From contig CM046301.1 of the NCBI GenBank assembly GCA_025267735.1, forward strand, positions 58,795,872 to 58,859,871: a stretch of 64,000 nt of DNA. The letters are read 5' to 3'. The notes beneath the pieces were generated by a model. The model was given only the letters and a program-made list of their open reading frames with translations. It was not told where the DNA came from and did not search any database. This document shows, piece after piece, positions 34,591-46,159 of the stretch. The first letter of the stretch is position 1, and every line of letters starts with the position of its first letter. Made by a program: the position numbers and the translations under genes. The DNA is from Mactra quadrangularis. Its lineage: Eukaryota > Mollusca > Bivalvia > Venerida > Mactridae.

Positions 34591-35775
34591 TATACTCGGC
34601 GTCAATGAAAACTTACCACCCTACCAACCCTCGCTTTATGATAATAGAATTAAAGTGCAGTAAAAACTTTACATAGACACATGTTTGGCATACACATGTA
34701 GTCATTGCAGCCAAAAAAATCGATTTTCGATGTTCGAGTCCCGGCCTGCACGTGCGAAATAAGATTTTTTGTAAGGACGACATGTATCCAGCAGTTTGTG
34801 TAAATCATTTGTCTCTAGCGAGAGTCAATTGACAGGTTAAGAAAAATCCCTCGTATTTTCAACTATTGCTATTCAAATGCCAAGTTTAGGAGACACTCAA
34901 ACGTCACAAAGTTCTCGGCATTGCTGACGCCGGGACTTTATTTCGTGAGATTGCTCGTCGCATGGGCTGCTCTCATCAGACAATCATGAATCTGGTAAGG
35001 AGTAATGAACAGACAGGCTCAGTGAGAGGTAGGTCACACCTATGTCGTGAAAAGGTGACGTCAGGACGTACCGATCGTCAAATTCTCCTGCTGCACGCTG
35101 GGTTGGTGATAGTGTTATGGTGTGGGAAGGCATTTCTTGGAGGCACAAGGCCCCACTTATTGTATTGCCTGGAACACTTACTGCTCATCGTTACATTGAT
35201 AATGTGCTGAGGCCAGTAATTCTTTCTTTTATTCAGACTGACGCTGACGTCAACATTCTCCAGCAAGACAGTGCACGGCCCAACTCGGCTTGCGTTACAC
35301 AAGATTTCCTGCAGGATAATAATGTCCACACATCGCCTTGACCAGCATGCAGTCCCGACTTAAACACTATAAAGTATCTTTGGGACCAACTTGACCGAAT
35401 AGAAGTGTTTATGACGGCAGACGTCACGTCAATAAATTGCAGCAACGTATACAAGCACTGGCCGAGGAGTGGGATGCAATAATAAAGTACAGAATCCTGC
35501 GTCTGATACGGAGTATGAGACGTAGATGTCAAGCTGAGCTTGATGCAGAGGAAAGACATACCCGCTACTGAGGTCCGTAACTTTCATTTTCGAGGTGGTC
35601 GTCTTGGTTTGCGGAGTTGATCTGTTTATGCTTATATTCCGTACTTGCAAAGACAAATTCTATTTTCTAATATAATATTTAAAATCATGTAAATTTTTCA
35701 TATTTGTAAGTGTTTTCATTTTTTTTTTTAAATTAGGTTCATGTTAGTGGTAAGTTTTTATTGACGCCTAGTATA
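34591..35775 (+). mobile_element. Tc1/mariner-type element, decayed
   Basis: Near-identical inverted ends: left tatactcggcgtcaatgaaa and the right end's complement tatactaggcgtcaataaaa, extending about 30 bases and edged by TA. It encloses a transposase remnant. Confidence 0.85.
34870..35575 (+). pseudogene. Tc1-like transposase remnant
   Basis: A helix-turn-helix region reads FREIARRMGCSHQTIMNLVR. After an abrupt jump the catalytic half is legible: VMVWEGISWRHKAPLIV, then ILQQDSARPNSA (second Asp of the triad), then SPDLNTIKYLWDQL. The third catalytic acid is normally Glu in ...NPIExLW; here it is Lys. The segment carrying the first Asp is missing, and the parts lie in different frames with a stop (tga at 35340). 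The C-terminal MRRRCQAELDAEERHTRY-like end is present. It is clearly inactive. Confidence 0.88.
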
Positions 35776-36159
35776 TTTCCACAATTTAAATCCAAATATA
35801 GTGTAACGTGTATCCGAGTGGTCAACTATATATAAATGTATTTTCCTCGAGCTACTTAGCTTAATGATTGGTAAAATAAAACAAAACAAAAAGTATATGT
35901 ACAAGTCATGAAATATAAGATACATTTAACAACAGCAACTATACAATATATCTATAAACACAATGATATACATGATTACGAAGAGCATCACAAAGCATGA
36001 TATTAATAAAAAGGCCAAAAGTAATACACATTAACAACATCACCAAATACATACATTAGACAGTTAAGGCAAGAGTGATGCTACGATACACAAAATGAAC
36101 AACTACTGTTGACAAACTAGCATGGACAATTATATACATTGCAAAATGACATAGATACC

Positions 36160-37315
36160 TATGATAGACGAGAGCTTCTCCGAAGCTCGTCCTTGTTATC
36201 AAATGAACGGGCGATCAGAGTTACCTGTCTCCGTCGCCGAACTATATATGACAAAACATGATGGCGAGGAAAGTACAAGGGATGGGACAAACAGGAATTA
36301 TTCCAAATATGCTACAGAAGTTGAGCTATCAGCTAGTCTTAAAATTATCTATGGACTGGCGAACAACATTCGCAGCCGCCGTCACTTATATGTTAATAAA
36401 CTACAAGGAGGTGGACGCTGTTATACAAAAGACGGGATAACAATACTGATGAGCTATAATATCTACATAAGCTCGTGCATATGTCAAGTTGACGAGCGAC
36501 AAGAGTGGACCATCTCTGTCGCTGAGTTACTAACAATATATTCGATGACCAGTATAAAACATAAACATTAAGTGGGTTTGGGATGTATAAAATACGCCGG
36601 GCTACCATAAGCTTCTCACCAAATAATCAATGCTATATCCAATAGCTAATCTCTATTACTGGCTTTTCGACACATAATCACTAAAGCACAAACTTAAATC
36701 CTCAGTGTCTCCAGCCTTTCAACATAATACATTATTCAACTAGTATGAAACTAAGCTGGCAACCACTAAAACTCTACAATAGTTTAAGGTATATATCTAA
36801 CACGGCTCCAGGCCCTAGCCAGCAACTCCGTTTTGGCTCTCAGCCATATCAATATTCACCAACAACAACTATAGAACACGGCTGCGATCCGGTCGTTTCT
36901 CCAGCTGTATACCACTCTGGGGAAGCGAGGCTTCGGCAGAGTTGCGGTAAACAACAAGGTGGACAATTGACTCTTGGTTTCCCAGGTATTACATATAGCG
37001 TTGTTTCACCAACAATCATATTATTCAACTAGTATAACATTAAGCTGGCAACCACAGAAACTCTACAATAGTTTCATTCATAGGCACATATCTAACACAG
37101 AGACCAAAGCCAGCAACTCTGTTTCGGCTCTCAGCCTTAACAATATTCACCAACAACAGCTATAGAACACTACTGCGATCCGGGCGTTTCTCCAAACTGT
37201 ATACCACTTTGGGGAAGCGAGGCTTCGGCAGAGATGCGGCAAACAACAAGGAGGACAATTGACTTCGGGTTTCCCAGGTTATTCTTATAGTGTTGTCTCA
37301 CCAACCATTACATAC
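36160..37315. repeat. About 289-bp tandem repeat, up to four units
   Basis: attattcaactagtat occurs at 36731 and 37020, and about 290 bases downstream are duplicated nearly intact (ggggaagcgaggcttcggcag twice). Older diverged units probably precede: translated words ending in SVAEL recur about 96 codons apart at 36195 and 36485. Confidence 0.75.
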
Positions 37316-37788
37316 GCGTACCTACTATAACAACTAACAATTTCAGTAAAATATATAACCGGAAGTAGATAAATATTTATTAATTAATTCTGGGGCTCAG
37401 AGTGTCGGACGTGCGAGTCTGCTGCCAACTGCAGACTGATTAAAATTGACTAATTTTCTCCTTTTACACTCTTCGAAACAACTATTTTCAATGAGCGTCT
37501 TAAAACAAAGACGTACTAATGCATCTTTTGACCCAGATGAACTGACCTCACATTGGACAATGCTAAAACCCGTATCTCCGTACCTATAATCGTCACAATA
37601 GATACGAATTCAATAATCCAAAGTTGGTTACATAATAAAAGGAACAGTACAAAACATTTAACTTTGCATACATTGAAAACAAAAAGAACAGTTCAGAAAC
37701 TTCCAGAATATTCTAATAAAAAATAACTATCACATTATATACATAACAATATCATCCGTTTTATAACTTGCTTTTATCTGATTTTCAG
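37316..37788. other. Upstream of the second calmodulin-like exon; start exon not located
   Basis: Calmodulin genes usually have an intron right after the initiator Met. That tiny exon must lie upstream of 37789 but cannot be recognised. The sequence here is AT-rich. Confidence 0.4.
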
Positions 37789-37819
37789 GCCGATAAACTG
37801 AGTGCAGAACAAATAAAAG
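37789..37819 (+). CDS. Calmodulin-like gene, N-terminal exon (31 nt)
   Basis: It follows an acceptor attttcag and precedes gtaacc. It encodes [10 protein letters not shown] plus one base (phase 1), matching the calmodulin N-terminus ADxLTEEQI. Confidence 0.9.
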
Positions 37820-40800
37820 GTAACCAATTTAGTTATATCCTGTGTTATTTTCACCAGAGGCGAAGCATATACAATGTGTACGTCTGGCCATCCCTGCGTG
37901 CGTCTAAATTTCTTACTTAAACTACTTTTGAGCAATATAAAGCAGTAGCGTGTTCAATTACATTAAACGTTACAGAACGTTAATTAAAATACATTCGGAA
38001 CTTCTCGGTCATTCGCTGCGAATAATTTAATATAATAAACAAATATTCGATCGTTAAAGCAATGAGTGATGTTTCAAAATTAACGGACTAAAAACGAAAC
38101 ATCACTCATTGCCTAAACGATCGTATATTTGTTTATTTCAACACCGGAAGTTTTGAAATAGCGCCTAAGTAGGTCTGAAATTATTCGCAGCGAATGGCCG
38201 AGGAGCTCCGAATGTATCGTTACGTAACGTTCTGTAACGTTTAGTGTAATTGAACACGTAAATCTAGAGATTAAGCCTTTCCGGGATCGATGAGTATGTG
38301 AACTGACCACCGTGATATGTCATATACAATGTGTTGCTATGGCGTTAAAATCCAACAAAAAACATACAAACAGAGTAGTCTCCCACTTGTGAATGATATA
38401 ATGATGTTTGGTAACGGCTAAAAAAGAAATCATGCGCAAAAAGGACGTTTTTTTTCAAGAAAGTGCATAGACAGTAATGAGTAATGCTAATGATTGCATT
38501 AAATCCAGGAAATAAATATATCAATTTTTATTTTTTTATATTATACTATATAGTTTCATATAGATCCTGCAGTTGTCCAATGAACTTGTCATATTGTTGT
38601 TGGCCTAGTTTTTAAGTATCGGTTGTATAGATCAGTTATGTTTCACAGTATTACGATTGCATTGCGGTAGTGTACATGCAATGTACATATCTAGGATATA
38701 CATGTATTTAATAAGATTGATGATAAATTTATCTTTATTTCAGAGTTCAGACAAGCTTTCAAACTATTTGATAAAGATGGAAGTGGTACAATATCGACAA
38801 AAGAACTTGGAATTGCGTTGAAATCTCTCGGCGAGGCTAAATCAGACGCTGAACTAGCTAAACTGATCGCCGAAGTGGATGTTGACGGTAAATTATTACA
38901 ATACACTATTGAAGAATTACACTGCTCATGTACTAAAAATTTTAAACACGGCAGTGATACAAATGTATTGTTCCAAAGGATTGCAATGAATGCTTAAAAA
39001 CAACGTGTACAATTATTGAATGCATTTTCATCTGCAAATAGGCTACTGCATGTTGATGTTTTGTACTGAAATTTATAGATTTACTCTATTCTATTCATAT
39101 TCTATCATGGTCTAGATAGTTTTTATCTACAATACTAACACTAATGAAATTTTTAAATATTTATCACGTTTTTATTATTTTTCTCAATATGGAAAAATAA
39201 AACCAATTACACAATGCATCCCCAATCAGAACTTTATTAAATTGAGCCAATACTAGGATATACAGTGTTAATACGCCAAAACCTTGGCCTATATATTACG
39301 TGGATAAAAATGTATGTGCAAAATGAATAAAACTGTAAAATAACAATTCACTTTTTAACAGAACTTTACACCGTAAAGAATGTCATACATAATGCTTCCC
39401 CTTTCAAAGGCATGTTTATTTATTCATTTATACCGGATTTTACACTGTGTCAACACATTTTGGTTATTTTACGGCATCCAACGCACCTTATCCAGCTTTC
39501 CTGGAACCTTGTCTATAACCAGTACTCACTTACTCTTCCACAAGGCTGGAAACTTCTCTATATACTTTATAAATCGAGGAAAATTGACATAATTGTCAAA
39601 TTTTCATGGAAGGGTATAACCTCACCTGGTTGGATTGGAAACCCGGACCCCTTCGGCACTGCCGACCCGGGTTCAAAGACATATTTTGTTCAGACAAAGT
39701 ACACGGCGTTTATGGAATTGTGTATTATTTCGATTAAATACATGTATTTTCATTTTCAGCAGACATGAAAACTATCTAAAAACCTTGAAACTGTGAAACT
39801 AAAACATATATTAGCGAAACAATATGACAAATCATTCTGCTTTTAAGTTTTACAGTTTGATTGCTTTCAAAGGAGTCCATTATTATCTTTCTGTTATAGC
39901 GCTAAAAAGCATGGTCACAAAACGTTTTAGAGCTTTATTATTCATCCTAAACATTATTGTGACAAAACTATTGTTTGCAGTACTGATTCCCACATTCTGA
40001 CTTCGGTTTCGATCTACTTTTACTTCGATATGCATTAAATAACTTTAGCATAATTAAGCTATTTTTATTACAAGAACCTGTATAAATGCCTGTTTTCATT
40101 GTCTGAAGTAATACATGTACCAGATAAAAGTCTGTTTTCATTGTCTGAAGTAATACATGTACCAGATAAATGTCTGTTTTCATTGTCTGAAGTAATACAT
40201 GTACCAGATAAATGCCTGTTTTCATTGTCTGAAGTAATACATGTACCAGATAAATGCTTGTTTTCATTGTCTGAAGTAATATATGTACCAGATAAATGCC
40301 TGTTTTCATTGTCTGAAGTAATACATGTACCAGATAAATGCTTGTTTTCATTGTCTGAAGTAATATATGTACCAGATGAATGCCTGTTTTCATTGTCTGA
40401 AGTAATATATGTACCAGATAAATGCCTGTTTTCATTGTCTGAAGTAATATATGTACCAGATAAATGCCTGTTTTCATTGTCTGAAGTAATACATGTACCA
40501 GATAAATGCCTGTTTTCATTGTCTGAAGTAATATATGTACCAGATAAATGCTTGTTTTCATTGTCTGAAGTAATATATGTACCAGATAAATGCTTGTTTT
40601 CATTGTCTGAAGTAATATATGTACCAGATAAATGCTTGTTTTCATTGTCTGAAGTAATACATGTACCAGATAAATGCCTGTTTTCATTGTCTGAAGTAAT
40701 ACATGTACCAGATGAATGCCTGTTTTCATTGTCTGAAGTAATATATGTACCAGATAAATGCTTGTTTTCATTGCAGTTCACGGACGGTGTAAGTTTAGAT

Positions 40801-43800
40801 GTAGGGGATCTTTTATGATTCTTGCCAATGCGATTCATGATTTTGTCATATGATATGTTATCTTTATCGTAGGCAACGCCAGGTGAATATGACATCACAA
40901 AGGCTACGGTTTTTAAGGTTTCTAAAGGCTGTAAATATTTTAATTCTTGTCAGATTTATATGATACCGTCATTTTACTCGAGGCTATGCAAAAAATGTAT
41001 GCTATTTGCTGCGCATCTTCAACGCCAGTTTTATACTTTTTGCAACACCCCTAGTAAACCTAACAACGTTTTTTCTTATTAAAAAGACGAAGACAAATCA
41101 CTGCAGTACGCTGAAAAGTAACAGTTTTTCTGGGTGCTAGCAAAAAGTATAAAACTAGCGTTGTAGATGTGATACGCAGCAAAAAGTGTACATATGCTTA
41201 GCCTCGCATCATCGAAATCTGATGAGAATTTAAATACTTACATGTACAGCTCTTTAAAATGTTGAGTCGAGATTGATCTTCATCGTTTTCTTCTTAAAAC
41301 CGTAGCATTTGTTATATCATATTCACGCGGTATTGTCACCATGTTTATAAATTTAAACAGGAAATGGAGAGATAGACTTCCAAGAATACTTACAGATGAT
41401 GGCAAGTAGAATGTCATTTACTGGTTCAGCGGTACAAATCAGGGAGGCATTTAAGGTACATGTTTTAAGTTTTTATTTTCTATTTATACTAATTTATTTT
41501 AGCTTGATTGTGAAACCAGTTCTTACAACTTGGATTCATCACTTTCGAGTCCGCTTCCTGGTCTCCCAGTACTGAGCTAGTAAGATAAAGTTTCTTTCTC
41601 AATGAAGCAAAGGGTTACGTTTAGGGTGGGACTCGAACCAACGCGGAGCTGGATATCCAATGATTACCATTCCAACGACGTAACCACTCGGCAAACCCCG
41701 CTCCTTATGTATGAAGTTAGTTACCAGTTCAATGTTTGTTTTTCAAAAATATTGATTTAAAACCAAATCAATTGAATATAAGAACAGAACAGAACAGAAC
41801 AGAACATACGTTCATCCGCTTGTACAACATGTACAAATATTATATATTAAGACACTAATCTAATTCAAACTATACAAATATAATTACAAGAAAAGATTTA
41901 TGCAATGCATTAAATACCGCCGGATAGTGGCGACATTATGTGTACATACATCAAAAGAGAAAACAAAGATATATGCGGCAAAAAGAGTACAAAATTATGT
42001 ATTCTGAGATATGATACAGAACATGTAAAGTGTTCCATGATTAAATGACACAGTTTATAGATCTACAATATCAGTATATTATTTCTTTTTATAAACTTAC
42101 AAAACATAAAAACATTGCTTATTGGCCACTAATTACAGCAATATATTTATGTTTGTTAAAATATAAGCACCTTCTAGACCATCTAGAAAACGTACCAAAA
42201 CTTTTTACTTTTATCTCTATTAAAGTCAATATTTGAAGATATATTTATTTACAGTAGACTAGAAAACTGTTTTACAACCATGAATTTTTCAGAATATAAC
42301 ATGTATTAGAGACACAATAAACAGTTCAAAACTCTGTTTTTGTAACGTTTGACCATGTGTCCATTTCTTGAAAAAAGTGGATTTCTCCCATAAAAGCACA
42401 TTATATTCATTGTTATACTAATGTTCAAAATGACCTGATTCAAACTAGTTTTAGGGCTTAATAATATGTTATTCAGAGTAAGTTTTTTTCTGTAACAAGA
42501 CTTCATCTTAAACATACTCTGATCAAAAGTATTGTTTCAAGTATTGACAACCAAATTCTACTTTATATTTCAATCTACTTTCACGTTGAAATGCAATTAC
42601 ATAAACTTATTTAAGCAATACATGTACTTGCATTTATTAAAAATTCTAACATAGGCACGTGCGCTTTCACTCTTTATTTAATGTGACGTCATCTATGCTT
42701 TATTATTCAACAAAATATAGCTCGTGACGGCTGTTATAATTTACTCCCCGTGTTAAATGAGCAAAGCTAGAAATAGTGCCCGATTTTATAAGGGTTGACT
42801 TTAACAGGACCATGGAACATGTCAGTAAATGTAAAACATGTACTAACCTTATTACATGAACGAAAATGGTCTAAATTGAGTTTAAAACGATTCTAGCATA
42901 AAAAGACCTACTTCAAGACGTTTTCTAAGTCCCAGCATTTCCCGAATCCGCCGTCTTTCATCCTGCCCTTCATCCGACGATCATGCCACCCATTATACAA
43001 AAAATACAAAGATTGACTATTTAATTAAAGCCAAACTGTGCATAGCATAATATAATGGAACTGGCTACGTGTAATCTTTCAAGTTTCATAATTATCCAAG
43101 CTGACACGAGCAGCGCTGATTTTCCGAAAATCCATTCTTCCTTGACACGCGTTCATAAAATTTATCCAATTTATATCCAACCTTTTCAAAAATTCTCAAT
43201 TAAATTGTCTGATAACCCACTACTATCCAGTTAACATCCAATCATTTAAGCTGTAGTTGCAATATTCCGTCGAAAACATCGAAACATCATCATGTCATCA
43301 TATGTGTATATACAATGTCACTCAATAAGGGCAAGGTCGAATGTTTTGTTTATTTCACTGCACTTATTTTGTAGAATGATGTAAACACACAAATAAAACT
43401 AAGACAATTCGTATTTAGTTTTTGGTTTCTATTTTTAACTAAAATTTTAATATTATTTGTTTGGAATTAGAAACACCTATCTATGAGAATTGTGTAAATA
43501 AATTCTATTTTGGGCCTTTGCACTGGGGGTGGATTTCAACAGCATGGCGTTTCTGACAGTTAAAATAGTTCTATAAATATATCTTTTCTAGGGATGTATT
43601 TTGCGGTGTTAGAATCGAAATAACTTACAGTTGTTTATATTTTGTTGTCTAATAAAACATAGGCACTCGTTTGCTGCGCTAATTAAATCACTCGTGCTAA
43701 AGCACTCGTGATTTAATCATACGCGCATCACAACTCGTGCCTATGTTTTATTAGACAACAAAATATAGACAACTATAAGTTATTTCTTAAATCGTATTCA

Positions 43801-46046
43801 TTTGAGACGTTTGGAATAGATAAAATGTCTATTTTACTTGCAGTCATAAAACAGTGTTACTTTTGATAATGGGGCTTTAAGCTCGTATTATATGTACAAT
43901 TGATTGACTTCTCAACACAGATTAAATCATGTGGTCTGGAACCGTTCCGAGTAAAAAAAATTACATGTTTTATATTATACATTATTAAATAAGTGATTTG
44001 ATACAGGCTCTGTTAGTTTTCCAAAGACAGTTGTATTGGTCTGAGGTCGACGGTCAAAGGTCAATATGACCTTCCCGAGGAAAAATATCATGGCCTATAA
44101 CAAATTTCTTATTTAATGACAAAACTTAAATTAAAAACAACTTACGGACCAGTTTATGATACTGGCCCTGGTTTATCGACCAATCAGAGCCCAGGAACTG
44201 GACAGAGGTCAATAAGTGTTATTGGCTTATAACAGATTTTGGCCCGGTTTTCAGTTTTATTGAACAGGTTTTGCAATATTGTGCAGCCAATTTGGCCCTT
44301 TACGGGGTGAATAACACATAGTTATTTAATAATCATAATTATGAACTGTAATGTTATGGTGGCATATTTCTGCCATTATATAACCACATAACTAACTAGT
44401 TAACTTAAGAGGTTAACTAGTTACGGTAACTAGTTAACCTCAAAGGTTAATTAAATTTAGTGGTTAACATGTCAGCGTAACTAATTAACGTCTTAATTAA
44501 CTAGTTAGTTATGTGGTTATCTGACGGCAGAAATATGCCACCATAGTATTGTAGCTAATAGGTTTTATTATTTGATTATATGCAGGTATTCGACAAAGAC
44601 AACAAAGGTTTTCTGACTGTAGATGAATTAAGACATATAATGACAAATCTTGGTGAGAAACTTACAGACGAGGAAGTAGATGAAATGTTGTCAATTGTTG
44701 ATGCTGACGGTAATGGGGAAATTGATTATGAAGGTATGTTTACTTATAATATACAGATAATACTAGGGCTGTCACGGTATACGGGTAAACCGGTATATTG
44801 CAATACGCAGCTGCGGATATACATACCGCGGTACGAGTTTAACGAACCGGTATTTGGCGATATTAGATAAAATTCTTTCCTTTGGAAAAAAATGAGCGAA
44901 ACGTCAGTTTTTTATATTTTTTCATGCAGAGGCACAACGAATCTAAAGGCCCTCAATATATACAATAATACGTATCGCGATACGGTGCCAGCGTATTGCA
45001 GTATATCGCGATACGGTGCCAGCGTATTAGAGTATATCGTGATACGGTGCCAGCGTATTAGAGTATATCGCGATACGGTGCCAGCGTATTGCAGTATATC
45101 GCGATACGCTTATGGCGTATCGTGACAGTCCTAGATAATACCTACTATAGGTAATGTTTAACTTGGCATGTCAATCTAACTGAAGACGAGTCTAACTTTC
45201 AAAATCAGGAATCCAGCGAAAGGGGGGGGGGTAGGGGGATGTTGGGACCCCCCCCTAAAAAATTCCAAAATGTACCCGTCTATGAGTGTATTTTTATCTG
45301 TAAGCCATGTTAAGTACATGTACAATGTTGTAAGAAACATTTTTTTCGTGCTAGCTTCGCTTGCCTTTGTGTTAAACATAGATCAAATGATTATATAGTT
45401 TGTACTATCAATATGTTGCGTTATTCTGCAAAAAGTGTTTAATGTGGTACCTTGTGGTTCGAAAGTTTGGACCCCGCTAGAAAAAGTTGGACCCCCTATA
45501 AATAATCCTGGACCCGCCGCTGGAAATGAATTTATTAGGAAGTATGTTATTATTGTCTTATAACAAGTGAGTCATATCTAAATTTTGAGTACACGTGGAT
45601 ATATCTCAGATTGAAACATGTCTAACTACGAACACTGATGTCGTTAATTGGATTCCGTGGCGGACCCTACAATTATAAATCTTAATTGCGTCTATCCTAT
45701 ATTCCTACCTATTATTTTTGAGGAAAGTCAAGATTATCATATAAACTATTATTTTGTATGGGTAATGACTTAATTCCATATCAAAGGGAGAGAGTAACTC
45801 ACATAATAAATTAAAAAAGTTACTTTCTATACAGAACGATTACTAGTAACAGTTTGTAACATATGGACAATGTTATGTTTTTAGCCATTCGTCATCGTTT
45901 GTAACTGTATAAATAATTTTGTGCAATGGTATTATGGGAATGCTACCTTAACATTATACATTATTTTATTTTTAGAGTTCACACAGATGCTGGCCGACAC
46001 CGGAGACACTGTGGGATGTCAAATAAAATCACAACATAAGTTGTGA
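37789..46046 (+). CDS. Calmodulin-like Ca2+-sensor protein (five visible exons)
   Basis: Five exons joined by GT-AG introns (37789-37819, 38744-38887, 41361-41455, 44586-44733, 45976-46046) give about 162 residues plus an unseen initiator Met. There are four EF-hands with 12-residue loops [36 protein letters not shown] and [12 protein letters not shown]. Loops 1, 2 and 4 have canonical ligands. Loop 3 has Lys at position 5, where Asp, Asn or Ser is usual, so binding there may be weak. The linker between lobes ([18 protein letters not shown]) departs from calmodulin's acidic linker. The C-terminus extends past calmodulin's end ([17 protein letters not shown]) and includes a Cys. Intron positions match calmodulin genes. 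It is most likely a diverged calmodulin paralogue, not calmodulin itself; targets are unknown. A second copy starts at 61899. Confidence 0.92.
37950..38257. mobile_element. MITE family M2-related element
   Basis: The left gtgttcaattacattaaacg is mirrored by cgtttagtgtaattgaacac. Inner pairs (acattcggaac / gctccgaatgt, cattcgctgcgaataat) and a central pair (gcaatgagtgatgttt / aaacatcactcattgc) make the whole unit fold back. It lies in intron 1 of the visible gene. Confidence 0.85.
38262..38352 (+). mobile_element. SINE family C 3' fragment
   Basis: tctagagattaagcctttcc ... gtgttgctatggcgttaaaa matches the complement of the body seen at 2222 and 28511. It follows a MITE directly. Confidence 0.5.
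38744..38887 (+). CDS. Calmodulin-like gene, EF-hand 1 exon (144 nt)
   Basis: Acceptor tttcag, donor gtaaat. It encodes [18 protein letters not shown] and continues to AEVDVD, ending after the first base of Gly. The length of 144 nt equals the corresponding exon of vertebrate calmodulin genes. Confidence 0.93.
38890..39465. other. Intron sequence, nothing recognised
   Basis: AT-rich intron of the calmodulin-like gene. Confidence 0.5.
39469..39675 (-). mobile_element. tRNA-derived SINE, family A
   Basis: The plus strand shows the complement: ggcatccaacgcacc, ccagctttcctggaacc, gtctataaccagtactcac, tttcatggaagggtataacc and the degraded head ending gacccggg. Located in an intron. Confidence 0.8.
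40085..40778 (-). repeat. 42-bp minisatellite, about 16 units, in an intron
   Basis: tgttttcattgtctgaagta recurs every 42 bases from 40091. Each unit holds acatgtac or atatgtac. Since 42 is a multiple of three, long frames stay open on both strands. The longest (minus, ATG at about 40895, ending 40068) would give a hydrophilic protein with a 14-residue repeat [14 protein letters not shown] after a 42-residue unique start. No ATG context, splice support or homology shows that it is a gene, and it is antisense to the calmodulin-like transcript. Confidence 0.9.
40978..41206. mobile_element. MITE with about 70-bp inverted ends
   Basis: gaggctatgcaaaaaatgta ... cagttttatactttttgc is mirrored by gcaaaaagtataaaactagc ... 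atatgcttagcctcgc. It lies in the intron 150 bases before the EF-hand 2 exon. Confidence 0.85.
41361..41455 (+). CDS. Calmodulin-like gene, EF-hand 2 and linker exon
   Basis: Acceptor taaacag, donor gtacat. It encodes [17 protein letters not shown] then [14 protein letters not shown]. It completes EF-hand loop 2. Confidence 0.92.
41492..41700 (-). mobile_element. tRNA-derived SINE, family B
   Basis: Second copy of the family at 792-967: the same body (gattgtgaaaccagttcttac) and head complement (ggactcgaaccaacgcggagc). It starts 36 bases after a calmodulin-like exon. Confidence 0.78.
41701..43615. other. Intron sequence with a short (AGAAC)n tract
   Basis: (agaac)5 lies at about 41779-41803. 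A 90-base segment near 42653 (cacgtgcg ... gtgacgtcat) recurs near 60412. Otherwise nothing is recognised. Confidence 0.45.
43617..43796. mobile_element. MITE family M3, copy 1
   Basis: gaaataacttacagttgttt ... aataaaacataggcac is mirrored by gtgcctatgttttatt ... aactataagttatttc. Related copies are at 58713 (half) and 61179. Confidence 0.85.
44355..44545. mobile_element. TA-flanked MITE in intron
   Basis: tatggtggcatatttctgcc with ataaccacataactaacta is mirrored by tagttagttatgtggttat with ggcagaaatatgccaccata. The interior repeats the palindromic word ggttaactagttac. Ends 40 bases before the EF-hand 3/4 exon. Confidence 0.88.
44586..44733 (+). CDS. Calmodulin-like gene, EF-hands 3 and 4 exon
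   Basis: Acceptor atgcag, donor gtatgt. It encodes [20 protein letters not shown] through [11 protein letters not shown], followed by one base of the next Glu codon. Confidence 0.93.
44764..45133. mobile_element. Non-autonomous hAT element with intact 8-bp target duplication
   Basis: Ends TAGGGCTGTCACGGTAT and the complement of the right end, TAGGACTGTCACGATAC, are flanked on both sides by GATAATAC (44756-44763 and 45134-45141). This is the 8-bp duplication and TAGNG terminus typical of hAT. It inserted 30 bases after a calmodulin-like exon. The interior contains a 31-bp tandem repeat. Confidence 0.93.
44975..45110. repeat. 31-bp minisatellite inside the hAT element
   Basis: tacggtgccagcgtatt recurs at 44981, 45012, 45043 and 45074. 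The flanking tatatcgcgata words are palindromic. Confidence 0.93.
45215..45525. mobile_element. G/C-run MITE, copy 1
   Basis: It starts with a G9-10 run, has gggacccccccc then aaaatgtacccgtctatgag, and ends ggttcgaaagtttggacccc ... ctggacccgccgctgg. The same order is found at 55883-56176. Confidence 0.7.
45976..46046 (+). CDS. Calmodulin-like gene, last coding exon
   Basis: Acceptor ttttag. It encodes (E)[17 protein letters not shown] then SQHKL and a TGA stop at 46044-46046. About a dozen residues beyond the usual calmodulin end. Confidence 0.9.
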
Positions 46047-46133
46047 AAAATAACGTTTTCATTTGTTCTTGCTATTTGCTGGAAAAGCCGGCTATTTGTA
46101 TAATGCATTTTCTTGATGAATTGTATGTCTTTG

Positions 46134-46144
46134 AATAAATAAAA
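46134..46144 (+). terminator. Polyadenylation signal
   Basis: aataaataaaa lies 88 bases after the stop of the calmodulin-like gene. An AATAAA hexamer at this distance is a plausible poly(A) signal. Confidence 0.65.
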
Positions 46145-46159
46145 GGTAAAACTCTATAA

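Noticed and set aside
36161..36571. 136-codon open frame as a gene
   Set aside because: It spans two diverged units of the 289-bp repeat, has no recognisable domain and no splice support.
40099..40818. 239-codon plus-strand frame in the 42-bp repeat
   Set aside because: Repeat by-product inside an intron without splice sites or start context.
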